Positions 7,187 through 16,248 are shown, numbered from the stretch's first letter. The stretch: 64,000 nt of DNA from Haloechinothrix alba (GCF_900188115.1 NZ_FZNW01000002.1:124001-188000), one strand, 5' to 3'. The notes: a model not told the origin generated them from the sequence alone. Translations and numbers: made by a program.

Positions 7187-9181
7187 ATGACCACGTACCT
7201 GGTGACGGGCGCGACCGGCCTGATCGGGCGCCACTACCTCGAACTGCTCCTCGCCGACGCCGACACCGAACGGGTATGGGTCACCGTGCGCGCAGGCTCG
7301 GAGGCCAAGCTGAACAGGTTCAGCGCACGCTGGCCGAACCAGGACAAGCTCACGCCGGTGACCGGTGACGTGTCGACGGAGCTGCTCGGTATGACCGAGG
7401 AGGACCGCACCGAGCTGCGCGGCAACGTCGACAACGTCGTGCACCTCGCCGCGCTCTACGACCTCACGGCCGACGAGGAGAGCAACGTACGGTCCAACGT
7501 CGACGGTACGGCCAACGTCATCGACCTGTGCACCGACATCCAGGCAGGCTGCTTGCATCACGTGTCCTCGGTCGCCGTCGCCGGGGACTACAAGGGGACG
7601 TTCACCGAGGAGATGTTCGACGTGGGCCAGCACCTGCCCACGCCGTACCACCGGACGAAGTTCGAGTCCGAGCGCCTGGTACGCGCCCAGTCGACGGTGC
7701 CGTGGCGGGTGTACCGGCCCGCGGTCGTCGTCGGTAACTCGCGAACCGGCGAGATGGACAAGATCGACGGCCCGTACTACCTGTTCCCCGCCATCGCACG
7801 ACTGAGCGCGCTGCCCAGCCTTCCGGCCATCGCTCCGGACATCGGCGACACCAACATCGTCCCCGTCGACTACGTCGCCAAGGCCCTGCACACGCTCTCC
7901 CGCAAGGACGGGCTCAACCAGCGCACCTTCCACCTGGTCAACCCGGAGCCCCAGCCGGTGACCTCGATCTACAACGCCTTCGCGCGCGCGGCGGGCGCAC
8001 CGACGATCACCGCCGAGCTCGGTGACACCGTGAGCAAGGGAATCATCCAGCTGGCCAAGGTCTCCGACTACATCCCCGGGGTGACGATCGCGAGGGACGC
8101 CGTTCTCGAACGGGTCGGCCTGCCACCTGTGCTGCTGGACAACATGGCGTTCCCGTCGGTGTTCGCCTCCGCCGAGACGCGTAAGCAGCTCGCCCCCGAC
8201 GGCATCGAGGTGCCACGCCTGTCCGAGTACGCGAGCCTGCTGTGGTCGTACTGGGCCGAGCACCTCGACCCGTACCGGGCGCGCAAGCACGGCCCCCGTG
8301 GCGAGCTCGACGGCCGCAGGGTGGTGATCACCGGAGCCTCCTCGGGGATCGGCCGCGCCACCGCACTGCAGGTGGCCGCCGAAGGCGGCTACCCGCTGCT
8401 GGTCGCCCGCAGGCAGCACGAGCTCGAGGAGGTGCGCAGCGAGATCGTCCAGGCAGGCGGGCAGGCCTCCATCTACCCGTGCGACCTCACCGACGGCGAC
8501 TCGGTCGGCAAGACGGTGGACGCGATGCTGGCCGACCACGGCCGGGTCGACATGCTGGTGAACAACGCGGGCCGCTCGATCCGGCGGGCCATCCGGCTGT
8601 CCTACGACCGGATGCACGACTACGAGCGTGCGATCGCGATCAACTACTTCGGCGCGGTCCGGATGATCCTCTCGCTGCTTCCGCACATGACCGAGCGCAA
8701 GTTCGGGCACATCGTCAACGTCTCGTCGATCGGTGTGCAGGGCATCGCGCCGCGCTTCTCGGCCTATGTCGCGTCGAAGGCCGCGCTGGACTACTTCAGC
8801 AAGATCGCGGCTGTGGAGATGCACGGCGACGGGGTCACGTTCACGACCGTGCACATGCCGCTGGTGCGCACACCGATGATCCGGCCGACCAAGATCTACG
8901 ACGCCTTCCCCACCAAGTCGCCGGAGCAGGCCGCATCGATGGTCGTCCACGCGCTCAAGGACCGCCCGAAGCACATCGGCAGCCCCAGTGGCCAGCTCAT
9001 CAGCACGGCCTACACGCTGGCCCCCGGGCTCGCCGACGCTCTCGCGTATCAGGCATTCCGGGTCTTCCCGGATTCCGTCGCCGCAGGGGGTGAGGGTAAG
9101 CTCAAGATCGGTCGAGGCGAGCAGCAACTCGGCCGTGCCGCCGCGGCTCTGGTGAAGCTCACCCGGGGCTTCCACTGGTGA
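7187..9181 (+). CDS. Two-domain SDR, probable fatty acyl-CoA/aldehyde reductase (AcrA1/FAR-like)
   Basis: The 664-residue protein fuses two Rossmann reductases. Residues 1-365 are an extended SDR of the male-sterility/NAD-binding-4 type, with TGATGLIG at the N-terminus and a YHRTK active site. Residues 380-590 are a classical SDR with TGASSGIG, NNAG and YVASK. This order and length match alcohol-forming fatty acyl-CoA reductases (Marinobacter Maqu_2507 type) and mycobacterial AcrA1 (Rv3391). The likely reaction is NADPH-dependent reduction of long-chain acyl-CoA to aldehyde and then alcohol, for wax-ester or ether-lipid synthesis; that role is inferred. A strong AGAGGAGG precedes the ATG. No wax synthase is in the window. 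Confidence 0.85.
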   Translation: MTTYLVTGATGLIGRHYLELLLADADTERVWVTVRAGSEAKLNRFSARWPNQDKLTPVTGDVSTELLGMTEEDRTELRGNVDNVVHLAALYDLTADEESNVRSNVDGTANVIDLCTDIQAGCLHHVSSVAVAGDYKGTFTEEMFDVGQHLPTPYHRTKFESERLVRAQSTVPWRVYRPAVVVGNSRTGEMDKIDGPYYLFPAIARLSALPSLPAIAPDIGDTNIVPVDYVAKALHTLSRKDGLNQRTFHLVNPEPQPVTSIYNAFARAAGAPTITAELGDTVSKGIIQLAKVSDYIPGVTIARDAVLERVGLPPVLLDNMAFPSVFASAETRKQLAPDGIEVPRLSEYASLLWSYWAEHLDPYRARKHGPRGELDGRRVVITGASSGIGRATALQVAAEGGYPLLVARRQHELEEVRSEIVQAGGQASIYPCDLTDGDSVGKTVDAMLADHGRVDMLVNNAGRSIRRAIRLSYDRMHDYERAIAINYFGAVRMILSLLPHMTERKFGHIVNVSSIGVQGIAPRFSAYVASKAALDYFSKIAAVEMHGDGVTFTTVHMPLVRTPMIRPTKIYDAFPTKSPEQAASMVVHALKDRPKHIGSPSGQLISTAYTLAPGLADALAYQAFRVFPDSVAAGGEGKLKIGRGEQQLGRAAAALVKLTRGFHW

Positions 9182-9212
9182 GTGAGTCTCCGGCGCGCGC
9201 AACGGGCGGTAG

Positions 9213-9237
9213 CTGTGCGGGACGTTGTGCCGCACAG
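9213..9237 (+). terminator. Weak terminator candidate after the two-domain SDR
   Basis: CTGTGCGG (9213-9220) pairs with CCGCACAG (9230-9237) around a 9-base loop, 31 bases after the SDR stop. Eight GC-rich base pairs and no T tract make it a modest candidate. Confidence 0.35.
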
Positions 9238-9294
9238 GGGGCTGATAACCCACACCTCCGACCACAACACTCCGTACGCAGGTAACGTCGAAGC

Positions 9295-10407
9295 ATGACT
9301 TCGCCCAGCCCGAAGCGAGACGACACCGTGACGCCTCTTCAGCGCGAATTCGATCATGTGTGGAACGGGTTCGACCGCAGCCAGGTCCGCGAGTACCTCG
9401 CGAACCTGGAGACCACCCTGGAACGCCTCATCGAGGACCGCGACTCCGCGCGAGCACAGGTGAGCTCGCTGACCGAGCAGCTGGACTCGCTGCGTTCGGA
9501 GAACGGCCAGCTCCAGGCGCGGGTCGAGGAGCTGCTGGTGCCTCCGGAGAACCTGGAGGATCTCGACGAGCGCATGCAGCGGGTCGGGCACCTGGCGTAC
9601 CTCCAGGCCGAGGAGATCACCACCCGCGCCCAGACGGCGGCCGAGGAACGGTGGAAGGAGACCGCGCAGGCGTCGATCGACCTGCGCGAGCGCTACCGGT
9701 CGCTGCTCAAGGAACTGGACTCGCAGGCGCAGCAGCTGCACGCCCAGCACCGCGCCGCGCTCGAGGAAACCCGCGTGGAGGTCCAGAAGCTCACCACCGA
9801 CGCGGTGCGCCGCAGGGAACAGCTCGACGCCGAGGAGGAGCGCAAACGCCGGTCCATCGAGCAGGAGTTCGACGCCTCGATGGCCGCGCAGCGCAGCGCG
9901 CTGGAGAAGTACATCGCCGACCAGCAGACTGCGAGCAAGAACCAGGCCGAGCGCAGGCTGTCCGACGCCGCAGAGGAAGCCAGGAAGCGGGTCGCGGACG
10001 CCCAGGCCGAGGCCGACCGCAGGATCGCAGAGGCCAACTCGGTCCTCGAGAGGCTGGCCGCGCTCCGCAACCATGCCAGGGACAAGCTCAACGGAGCCGA
10101 CGAGATCCTGGCAGGCAGCGAGGCCGCGATCGAGCCGCTCGAGGAGGAGCAGCTACCCGTACCGCGTGCCGAGGACGGCGAGGAGGCGCACGGCGTCTCC
10201 GCCGCGGAGGGCAGCTCCGGAGTGGCCGGGTCGACGAGCGCGCCCGACGGGCACGTGCAGGGGACCGCTGCGCGGGACACCGCTGGGCAGGACGCCGCTG
10301 GCGGCGCGGACGACGCGCTGCCCAAGCGCACGCCGAAGCAGCAGACCCCGCCCCGGCAGGCCACCGTGAGCGCGCGAAGCGGCGACGAGGGGACCTCCTC
10401 GCAGTAG
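9295..10407 (+). CDS. DivIVA-like coiled-coil protein
   Basis: The 370-residue product begins with a DivIVA-type N-terminal motif (TPLQREFDHVWNGFDRSQVREYL) followed by heptad-rich coiled coil from about residue 30 to 270, dominated by Glu, Arg, Ala and Gln. An acidic, Ala/Gly-rich disordered C-terminus ends the protein. In actinobacteria such proteins (often mislabelled cellulose-binding protein) scaffold polar growth or membrane domains alongside Wag31/DivIVA, so a cytoskeletal role at curved membrane is likely but inferred. It follows the SDR gene by 113 bases and is convergent with the amidase. Confidence 0.8.
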   Translation: MTSPSPKRDDTVTPLQREFDHVWNGFDRSQVREYLANLETTLERLIEDRDSARAQVSSLTEQLDSLRSENGQLQARVEELLVPPENLEDLDERMQRVGHLAYLQAEEITTRAQTAAEERWKETAQASIDLRERYRSLLKELDSQAQQLHAQHRAALEETRVEVQKLTTDAVRRREQLDAEEERKRRSIEQEFDASMAAQRSALEKYIADQQTASKNQAERRLSDAAEEARKRVADAQAEADRRIAEANSVLERLAALRNHARDKLNGADEILAGSEAAIEPLEEEQLPVPRAEDGEEAHGVSAAEGSSGVAGSTSAPDGHVQGTAARDTAGQDAAGGADDALPKRTPKQQTPPRQATVSARSGDEGTSSQ

Positions 10408-10447
10408 CGAGCTCCCGGCCCCGGGCCCACTCGCGGGGACGGACGGC

Positions 10448-11785
10448 TCAGGTGACGCCGACCGCCGTGCGCCGCCACCCGTTCATCCGCTCGAGCGCCG
10501 CGGCCAGCCCGATCAACCGCGCCTCGTCGCCGGGCCTGGCGACGAGCTGGACACCGACCGGCACGCCTCGCCGTGTGGTCGCCATGGGCACCGTCATCGC
10601 AGGGAAGCCCGCCAGGTTCCACGGCCCGGTGAACGGCGCGAAGCGCAGTGCGGGCAGCGCGTTACGCAGCCACGATGCCCGGTGCCACTGCCGGGCCCGT
10701 GGCGGTGACGCGGCGTAGGTGGGGGTGATGAGCACGTCGTGGTGCTCGAAGAACTCCAGCGCACGATCCCGCCATCGCTGTGCCGTGCGCTCGCGGACAA
10801 GGCCGGCACGCAGGAGCGCGCGCCCGGCGGCGAGGTGGCGCCGTGTCCGCCGCTGCAGCACCGCGTGATCCCAACCTGTCGCCGTCCGCACGGGTCCCGC
10901 GAACCAGCGGGCCAGCAACGCGCAGGGGGTGGTCAGGCCGTAGCGCGGGCCGGTCCGGTCGAGGCTATGGCCGTCGTCGGCGAGCAGCCGTGCAGCGGAG
11001 TCCACCGGGGCCCGCAACGCGCGCGCGACCGGCATGCCGAGCGGTGGGCGGGTCGACATCGCGATGCGCAGTGGCGAGACGGGCTCGTGCACCTCCGCGA
11101 GGTCGGGGCGGTCGGCAAGCACCGACAGCATCACCGCCGCGTCGGCCACCGTGGTGGCCAGCGGCCCGTGCGTGGACATACCGAACCAGGAGGATGCTTC
11201 CTCCTCGGCGATGACCCCCGCGCCCGGCTTGATACCCACCAGCCCACACAGCGCCGCCGGTAAGCGCACCGACCCGAGACCGTCCGTTCCATGGGCCAGC
11301 GGCACCAACCCCGCTCCGACAGCCGCCGCGCTACCGCCCGACGAGCCGCCCGCGGTGTAGGCGGCGTTCCACGGGTTGCGCGCCACGCCGTCGGGATCAT
11401 CGCTCATCGGCCAGATGCACAGCTCCGGCACCCGGGTCACGCCGACGATCACCGCACCTGCCGCTCGCAACCGGGCCACGATGACATGATCGTCCGTCAC
11501 GACACCGGACGGCGCGGCATCCGAACCCCACAGCGGGGTCCGGCCATCGACGGCCACGACATCCTTCACGGCTACCGGAACTCCGGCCAGCGGAAGGTCA
11601 CCGCGGTCGGTCCTGTCCCGCACGGCCGCGGCCTCGGACATCGCCGACTCCGCACGGACGGCGCGGAACGAGCCGAGCTCGCCGTCCGCGCTGCCGATCC
11701 GCGCAAGCGTGTCCTCGAGTATCCGGACAGGGTCGCTCTCGCCCGCACGGACGCGGGCGGCCAGCTCGGTCGCCGTAGGGTTCAT
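10448..11785 (-). CDS. Amidase-signature family hydrolase
   Basis: The 445-residue enzyme carries the Ser-cisSer-Lys triad signatures: lysine in PVAVKDVVAV (about residue 73), cis-serine in GGSSGGSAAAVGAG (about 155) and nucleophile serine in GLGSVRLPAALCG (about 178). It hydrolyses amide bonds. Without the GatB/GatC partners nearby it is probably a stand-alone amidase rather than the aminoacyl-tRNA amidotransferase subunit. The usual GSDTGGSIR string reads GTDGLGSVR, so TGG has become GLG but the Ser is kept. Substrate unknown. Convergent with the coiled-coil gene, 41 bases apart. Confidence 0.88.
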   Translation of the reverse strand: MNPTATELAARVRAGESDPVRILEDTLARIGSADGELGSFRAVRAESAMSEAAAVRDRTDRGDLPLAGVPVAVKDVVAVDGRTPLWGSDAAPSGVVTDDHVIVARLRAAGAVIVGVTRVPELCIWPMSDDPDGVARNPWNAAYTAGGSSGGSAAAVGAGLVPLAHGTDGLGSVRLPAALCGLVGIKPGAGVIAEEEASSWFGMSTHGPLATTVADAAVMLSVLADRPDLAEVHEPVSPLRIAMSTRPPLGMPVARALRAPVDSAARLLADDGHSLDRTGPRYGLTTPCALLARWFAGPVRTATGWDHAVLQRRTRRHLAAGRALLRAGLVRERTAQRWRDRALEFFEHHDVLITPTYAASPPRARQWHRASWLRNALPALRFAPFTGPWNLAGFPAMTVPMATTRRGVPVGVQLVARPGDEARLIGLAAALERMNGWRRTAVGVT

Positions 11786-11867
11786 ACCGCGACTCTAACC
11801 GCACTGGCCGCATCGGACAGTCGAAGGCGATCAACCGCGGTCGCGAGAAACCGGGGCCGCACGCGAA

Positions 11868-11900
11868 ACGGGGCGCGGGACCCGAGGTCCCACGCCCCGT
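11868..11900 (-). terminator. Strong hairpin ending the 35-codon small ORF
   Basis: A 15-bp stem with one mismatch (ACGGGGCGCGGGACC / GGTCCCACGCCCCGT) and a 3-base loop lies 14 bases after the small ORF stop at 11915, and 82 bases before the amidase start on the same strand. It would separate the two transcripts. Confidence 0.75.
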
Positions 11901-11914
11901 CCGGACGGCAGGGC

Positions 11915-12022
11915 TCACCTGGCCCGGCGCTCTCCCTGGTGCGGAGCGAATCCACGGGCGACATCATGCGCCCGGTTGAGATCGCTGACAAACCTTGAGA
12001 ACTTACTGATCAGGATACGCAT
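11915..12022 (-). CDS. Small basic peptide, 35 residues, unknown function
   Basis: The peptide begins MRILISKFSRFVSDLNRAHD and ends in HQGERRAR, giving a net positive charge and a possible short amphipathic helix. Support for a real gene: a GAGG ribosome binding site eight bases upstream, a GGGAAC-N18-GTT promoter match about 60 bases further upstream, and a 15-bp hairpin 14 bases after the stop, all on the same strand. I do not recognise a family. It could be a stress-induced small protein or a short transcript whose translation is regulatory. Confidence 0.55.
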   Translation of the reverse strand: MRILISKFSRFVSDLNRAHDVARGFAPHQGERRAR

Positions 12023-12089
12023 GATCGTCACCTCGCCTTCTTCGCACGGACTTGCCACCCTCCACGTCGTCGCGGAGGGCACGGGTGTT

Positions 12090-12116
12090 AACAACGGCAA
12101 GGAGGATTTTGTTCCC
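12090..12116 (-). promoter_or_regulatory. Sigma-R/sigma-H-like promoter of the small ORF
   Basis: Read on the minus strand, GGGAAC (12116-12111), 18 bases, then GTT (12092-12090) matches the Streptomyces sigma-R / mycobacterial sigma-H consensus GGGAAY-N18-GTT for thiol-oxidative stress genes. Transcription would start around 12083, leaving a leader of about 60 bases before the ATG at 12022. Confidence 0.5.
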
Positions 12117-12200
12117 GGCCACCGGGGTTTCCCGGGATTTCACCCGACCGCCTACACGCGTCACACGGTTGGCGGACTACCGGCCATCAGAAGCCCGGTA

Positions 12201-12233
12201 CGGCCGCGGCGCCGCACCGGCCGTCCGCGGCCG
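12201..12233 (-). terminator. Candidate terminator after the ATPase-LuxR regulator
   Basis: CGGCCGCGG at 12201-12209 pairs with CCGCGGCCG at 12225-12233 around a 15-base loop, 12 bases beyond the stop of the regulator on the minus strand. No T tract. Confidence 0.4.
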
Positions 12234-12244
12234 GTCTCGCACGT

Positions 12245-14593
12245 TCAACTCCGCCGGTTCATCGTCACCCATACGGCGATCTGCGCCCGGTTGTTGAAAC
12301 CGAGCTTGGTGAGTATGTGATCGATGTGGGTCTCCGCGGTCCGCTGCGCGATCACGAGTCGATCGGCGATCGCGCGGTTGGTCAGCCCCTCCGCCACGAG
12401 CTCGGCGATCTGCGCCTCGCGCTGCGTCAACGGGTCGTGCGACTGCTCGACGAGCATGTCACCGGCGGATTCCTGCTCGCCGAGCGCGTATGCCACGGCC
12501 TCGCCCACCGAGAGCTCGCTGCCGATGGCGAACTCCTTGATGGCCTCGTCCTGGCCGAGCTCCCCGGTGACCATATCGGTGTCCCGCTGCAGCGGTTCGA
12601 CGAACGCGGCGTAGTGGTTCGGTGAGGCACCCAGCGACTGCCACACGGTGATGGAGGCTCCCAGCAGCCTGGCTGCCATCCGCGGGCGCCCGCTGTGTGC
12701 CGCGCACCCGGCCATGACGGTCAGGGCGAATGCGATCAACACCCGGTCGTCCACACGCTGCTGCAGCCGCAGCACTTCAAGACAGGAGTCCGTCGCCTGC
12801 CGCAAGTCGCCGCGCAGGTACTCGGCGGCCGCGAGTGACCACAGTGCCCACGATCTCCAGAACAGCTCACCACGATCGGTGAACGCCGCGATGGTCTCGC
12901 GCAACACCCTCCTGCCACCGTCGAGGTCCCCGGCCAGGCCAAGCGCGAGACCGTAGTTGAACGTCGACCACAGCTGCGCCCCGAGATCTTCCTGGTCGCG
13001 AAACATCGACGCGGCGATCCCGAACAGATCCACGGCCTTCGGCATGTCGTTTCCGATCAATGCCGCGTAGGCGCGCACATGGTGGACGTACGCGCGAGCG
13101 AGGTCGTCGTCGACGGCCTCGGCGGCTTCGGCTGCCTTCTCCAGCGCGGTCTCGAACGCGGATGTGTCCCCCTGGACAAGGGCGATGAAGGCGTAGTGCC
13201 AGAGCGCGTGCGCGCGGTCGGGAGCGTCCTCCGGCGCGGCGTCCAGAAGCTTGCGGAGCTGGATACGCCCCTCGGTGTTGAGACCCCTGCCGAGCCAGTA
13301 CTCCTTGCAGGCGAAGATCATGCGCATACCGACGGCGGCCTCCGCGGGATCGCCGGCACAGAAGTCCAGCGCCACCCGCAGGTCGGCGTGCTCCCGGCGG
13401 AGCCGGTCGAGCCACCCCGCCTGATCCGGACCGATCCACTGGGCGGCGAAGGCCGCCGTCAGGTCGAAGTACCAATCCCGATGGCGCCTGCGCACGGCCA
13501 CGTGCTCGCCGGAAGCGCGTAGCCGGTCCTCCCCGTACTGGCGCATCGGTTCCAGCATGCGGTAACGCGCCTCGCCCTGCCGTTCCTCGCGAAGCAGGAC
13601 GGACTTGTCGAGCAACCCGTCGATCACGTCCAGCACGACATGCCGGTCCAGCCCGTCACCCGAGCACACCGCCTCCGCCGCCTCGAGGCCGAAGCTGCCG
13701 GAGAAGACCGAGGACCGCGCCCACAGCAACCGCTCGGGCTCGGTGCAAAGCTGGTAGCTCCAGTCGATCAGCGCACGAAGCGTCTCGTGCCGGTTCGGCC
13801 CCCTGCGCCCGACACCGTCGAGCAACGTGAACTGCCTGCTCAACCGATCCGCCAGCTGACCGACCGACAGAGCGCGCAACCGGACGGCAGCAAGTTCGAT
13901 GGTCAACGGCAGACCTGCGAGCTGGTGACACAACCGGACCACGTCGGCCGCATTGTCCTCGGTGACCTCGAACGGCGGAGCCACCGCGTTCGCACGGTCG
14001 ACGAGCAACCGCACCGACTCGCACCGCTTCAGGTTCTCGACGGACTCACCGGACTCGGGAACTGCCAGCGGAGGAACAGGAACCACCCGCTCGCCCGGCA
14101 CCCCGAGCGACTGGCGGCTGGTCGCCAGCACGACCAGGTCGCTGCACCCGGCAAGCAGGTTCTCGACCAACCGTGCGCACGCGTCAACGAGGTGCTCGCA
14201 GTTGTCCAGCACCAGCAACAACCGCTTGCGATTCAGCGCCTCGACGACAAGTTCCACAGCCGGACGCGCCGAGCGGTCACCGAGCCCGATCCGGTCCGCC
14301 ACGGTGTACACCAGCAGCGCGGGGTCACGCAGGTCGGCCAGGCCGACGAAAACCACCCCATCGCGAAATTCCGACCGCGCGCTCGCCGCGACTCGTTGCG
14401 CCAGCCTGCTCTTACCGACCCCGCCCGGCCCTGTCAGCGTCACGAGCGGCGTCGCACCGAGCAGGTGCCCGACCTCCTGGAGTTCGGCGTCGCGGCCGAT
14501 ATAGCCGGTCACTTCCGCCGGTAGGGACTCGGCCTCAGCTCGCACGGCAGCCCCACCAGCACCTGTCACCTCATCACCCACCAGTCGCAGCAC
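12245..14593 (-). CDS. Large ATPase-LuxR transcriptional regulator
   Basis: The 782-residue protein has an N-terminal NB-ARC/AAA ATPase, with Walker A GPGGVGKS near residue 57 and Walker B LLLVLDNCEH near residue 128. A long helical TPR-like middle covers about 350-680. A C-terminal LuxR-type HTH (LTQREAQIAELVAEGLTNRAIADRLV) ends the protein. This is the signal-transduction ATPase/LAL architecture, in which ligand or partner binding drives ATP-dependent oligomerisation and promoter activation. The start is uncertain: GTG at 14593 has no clear ribosome site, and further in-frame GTGs follow within 15 codons. No adjacent biosynthetic or transport genes suggest a target. Confidence 0.85.
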   Translation of the reverse strand: MLRLVGDEVTGAGGAAVRAEAESLPAEVTGYIGRDAELQEVGHLLGATPLVTLTGPGGVGKSRLAQRVAASARSEFRDGVVFVGLADLRDPALLVYTVADRIGLGDRSARPAVELVVEALNRKRLLLVLDNCEHLVDACARLVENLLAGCSDLVVLATSRQSLGVPGERVVPVPPLAVPESGESVENLKRCESVRLLVDRANAVAPPFEVTEDNAADVVRLCHQLAGLPLTIELAAVRLRALSVGQLADRLSRQFTLLDGVGRRGPNRHETLRALIDWSYQLCTEPERLLWARSSVFSGSFGLEAAEAVCSGDGLDRHVVLDVIDGLLDKSVLLREERQGEARYRMLEPMRQYGEDRLRASGEHVAVRRRHRDWYFDLTAAFAAQWIGPDQAGWLDRLRREHADLRVALDFCAGDPAEAAVGMRMIFACKEYWLGRGLNTEGRIQLRKLLDAAPEDAPDRAHALWHYAFIALVQGDTSAFETALEKAAEAAEAVDDDLARAYVHHVRAYAALIGNDMPKAVDLFGIAASMFRDQEDLGAQLWSTFNYGLALGLAGDLDGGRRVLRETIAAFTDRGELFWRSWALWSLAAAEYLRGDLRQATDSCLEVLRLQQRVDDRVLIAFALTVMAGCAAHSGRPRMAARLLGASITVWQSLGASPNHYAAFVEPLQRDTDMVTGELGQDEAIKEFAIGSELSVGEAVAYALGEQESAGDMLVEQSHDPLTQREAQIAELVAEGLTNRAIADRLVIAQRTAETHIDHILTKLGFNNRAQIAVWVTMNRRS

Positions 14594-14758
14594 GCCACAG
14601 GCCCGAGCATCTCGTCGCCGCCGTCCACCGGCCGGGCGACAACAGTCAGCCTAACCCGGATGCCGTGGAGCGGCATGGCACCGGAACCGTCCGATGCCCA
14701 ACGGCAACACCCACGCCGCCGACGGGGTGCTGTCCGGGAAGCCGATACTCACCAACCG

Positions 14759-14832
14759 TGCCCCCGACCGGACTCGAACCGGCACTGAATCGATTTTAAG
14801 TCGACCGCCTCTGCCAATTGGGCCACGGGGGC
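14759..14832 (-). tRNA. tRNA with anticodon TAA, class I fold (nominal tRNA-Leu, atypical)
   Basis: On the minus strand a 74-base cloverleaf folds cleanly. Acceptor is GCCCCCG/CGGGGGC, the D arm is GCC...GGC, and the anticodon stem GTCGA/TCGAT has loop CTTAAAA (anticodon TAA). A 5-base variable loop, TCAGT, is followed by T arm GCCGG-TTCGAGT-CCGGT and discriminator A. No CCA is encoded. Bacterial tRNA-Leu normally has a long variable arm (class II); this one does not, although its anticodon would read UUA. The true amino acid is therefore uncertain. It lies between the LuxR regulator and ndh. Confidence 0.8.
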
Positions 14833-14879
14833 ACTCACGAGCTTATTCGCCGCCGGCAGGAGCGAGGCGCCGGGGCCCG

Positions 14880-14907
14880 CGCCTGCGGGGTCAGCGTCCC
14901 GCAGGCG
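14880..14907 (-). terminator. Terminator hairpin after ndh
   Basis: CGCCTGCGGG (14880-14889) pairs with CCCGCAGGCG (14898-14907) around 8 bases, 12 bases beyond the ndh stop on the minus strand. Ten perfect base pairs, no T tract. Confidence 0.6.
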
Positions 14908-14919
14908 GGGACGGCAGCC

Positions 14920-16248
14920 TCAGCTCTGCTGGGACACCCGCGCGAAGTCGGCCTTCGGGTCGTTGATCTGGCCCATCGAGACGACCTCGCGGCGGAACAG
15001 GCCGCCGAGCAGCCAGTCCACGGTGATGCGGGCCTTCTTGTTGAACGTCGGCATCCGGCTTACGTGGTAGATGCGGTGCATGCTCCACGCCTTGAAGCCC
15101 TTGGCCTTGATGTTGTAGACGTCCGCGACACCCTTGTGCAGCCCGAGGCTGGCAACCGAGCCCGCGTTGGAGTGCGAGTAGTCCTTCGGCTGGTTGCCCC
15201 GGAGCGTGCGAAGGATGTTCTTGGTCAGGTGGTGTGCCTGGCGCACGGCGTGCTGGGCGTTCGGCGGGCAGATGGCCGTGGGGTCCTCCGCGGTCTTGGA
15301 CAGGTCGGGAACGGCCGCGCAGTCACCTGCCGCCCAGACCCCCGGCCTGCCCGCGACCTGCAGCGCCGCGGTGGCCTGCACGCGACCGGACTTGTGCAGC
15401 GGCAGGTCCGAGGAGGCGATCACGGGGTTGGCCTTGACACCGGCGGTCCAGATGATCGTGTCACTGTCGAACTCGGTGCCGTCGTCCAGCACGAGGTGGC
15501 CCTCTTCCATGGACTTCACCAGCGTCGACAGGTACACCTCGATGCCGCGCTTCTCCAGCTGTTCGACGGTGTAGGCACCGAGGCTCTCCCGCACCTCCGG
15601 CAGGATGCGCCCTGCGCCCTCGACGAGCACCCAGCGGATGTCGTCCGGGCTGATGTTGGAGTAGTAGCGGCAGGCGAACTTGGACATGTCCTCCAGCTCG
15701 GCCAGCGCCTCGATCCCGGCGAACCCTCCACCGATCACGGTGAAGGTCAGCAACCGCTTCCGCAGCTGGGGATCCAGCGTGCTCGAGGCCTGGTCCATCC
15801 GGGAGAGCACATGGTTGCGCAGGTAGATCGCCTCACCGATGGTCTTGAACGCGATGCCCTGCTCGGCCAGCCCCGGCACCGGAAGCAGCCGGGCCACGGA
15901 GCCGAGCGCGATCACGAGCACGTCGTAGGACAGTTCCTGGATGTGCCCGTCCGCGGCTTCCACGGTCACCGACTTGCTCTCGTGCTCGATGGAGTTGACG
16001 CGAGCCGTGAGCACATGGCAACGCTTCAACGAGCGCCGCAGTGGAACGACCACGTGTCGAGGCTCGATCGCACCAGCAGCCGCCTCCGGAAGGAACGGTT
16101 GGTAGGTCATGTGCGGCTGGGGGTCGACGATGGTGACGGAAGCCTCATTGGCGCGAAGCTTGCGCTGTAGACCCAAAGCGGTGTACAGGCCGACGTACCC
16201 GCCGCCAAGGATCAGGATGCGGGTCGGCTCCGACTTTCGTGCGCTCAT
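14920..16248 (-). CDS. ndh: Type II NADH dehydrogenase
   Basis: A non-proton-pumping NADH:menaquinone oxidoreductase bound peripherally to the inner membrane. The product (442 residues from the ATG at 16248) opens with the FAD-binding ILILGGGYVGLYTALGL and has a second nucleotide-binding GGGFAGIEALAEL around residue 175 for NADH. ATAALQVAGRPGVWAAGDCAAVP is the conserved FAD-contact motif. The start MSARKSEPTRILIL is preferred over an in-frame ATG 33 bases upstream because it sits at the usual distance before the Rossmann fold; neither has a strong Shine-Dalgarno. Length and motifs match actinobacterial Ndh. Transcribed alone, with a hairpin after it. Confidence 0.92.
   Translation of the reverse strand: MSARKSEPTRILILGGGYVGLYTALGLQRKLRANEASVTIVDPQPHMTYQPFLPEAAAGAIEPRHVVVPLRRSLKRCHVLTARVNSIEHESKSVTVEAADGHIQELSYDVLVIALGSVARLLPVPGLAEQGIAFKTIGEAIYLRNHVLSRMDQASSTLDPQLRKRLLTFTVIGGGFAGIEALAELEDMSKFACRYYSNISPDDIRWVLVEGAGRILPEVRESLGAYTVEQLEKRGIEVYLSTLVKSMEEGHLVLDDGTEFDSDTIIWTAGVKANPVIASSDLPLHKSGRVQATAALQVAGRPGVWAAGDCAAVPDLSKTAEDPTAICPPNAQHAVRQAHHLTKNILRTLRGNQPKDYSHSNAGSVASLGLHKGVADVYNIKAKGFKAWSMHRIYHVSRMPTFNKKARITVDWLLGGLFRREVVSMGQINDPKADFARVSQQS

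Noticed and set aside
7124-9265. 713-codon minus-strand open frame
   Set aside because: Antisense of the two-domain SDR, which has all its catalytic motifs in the plus frame.
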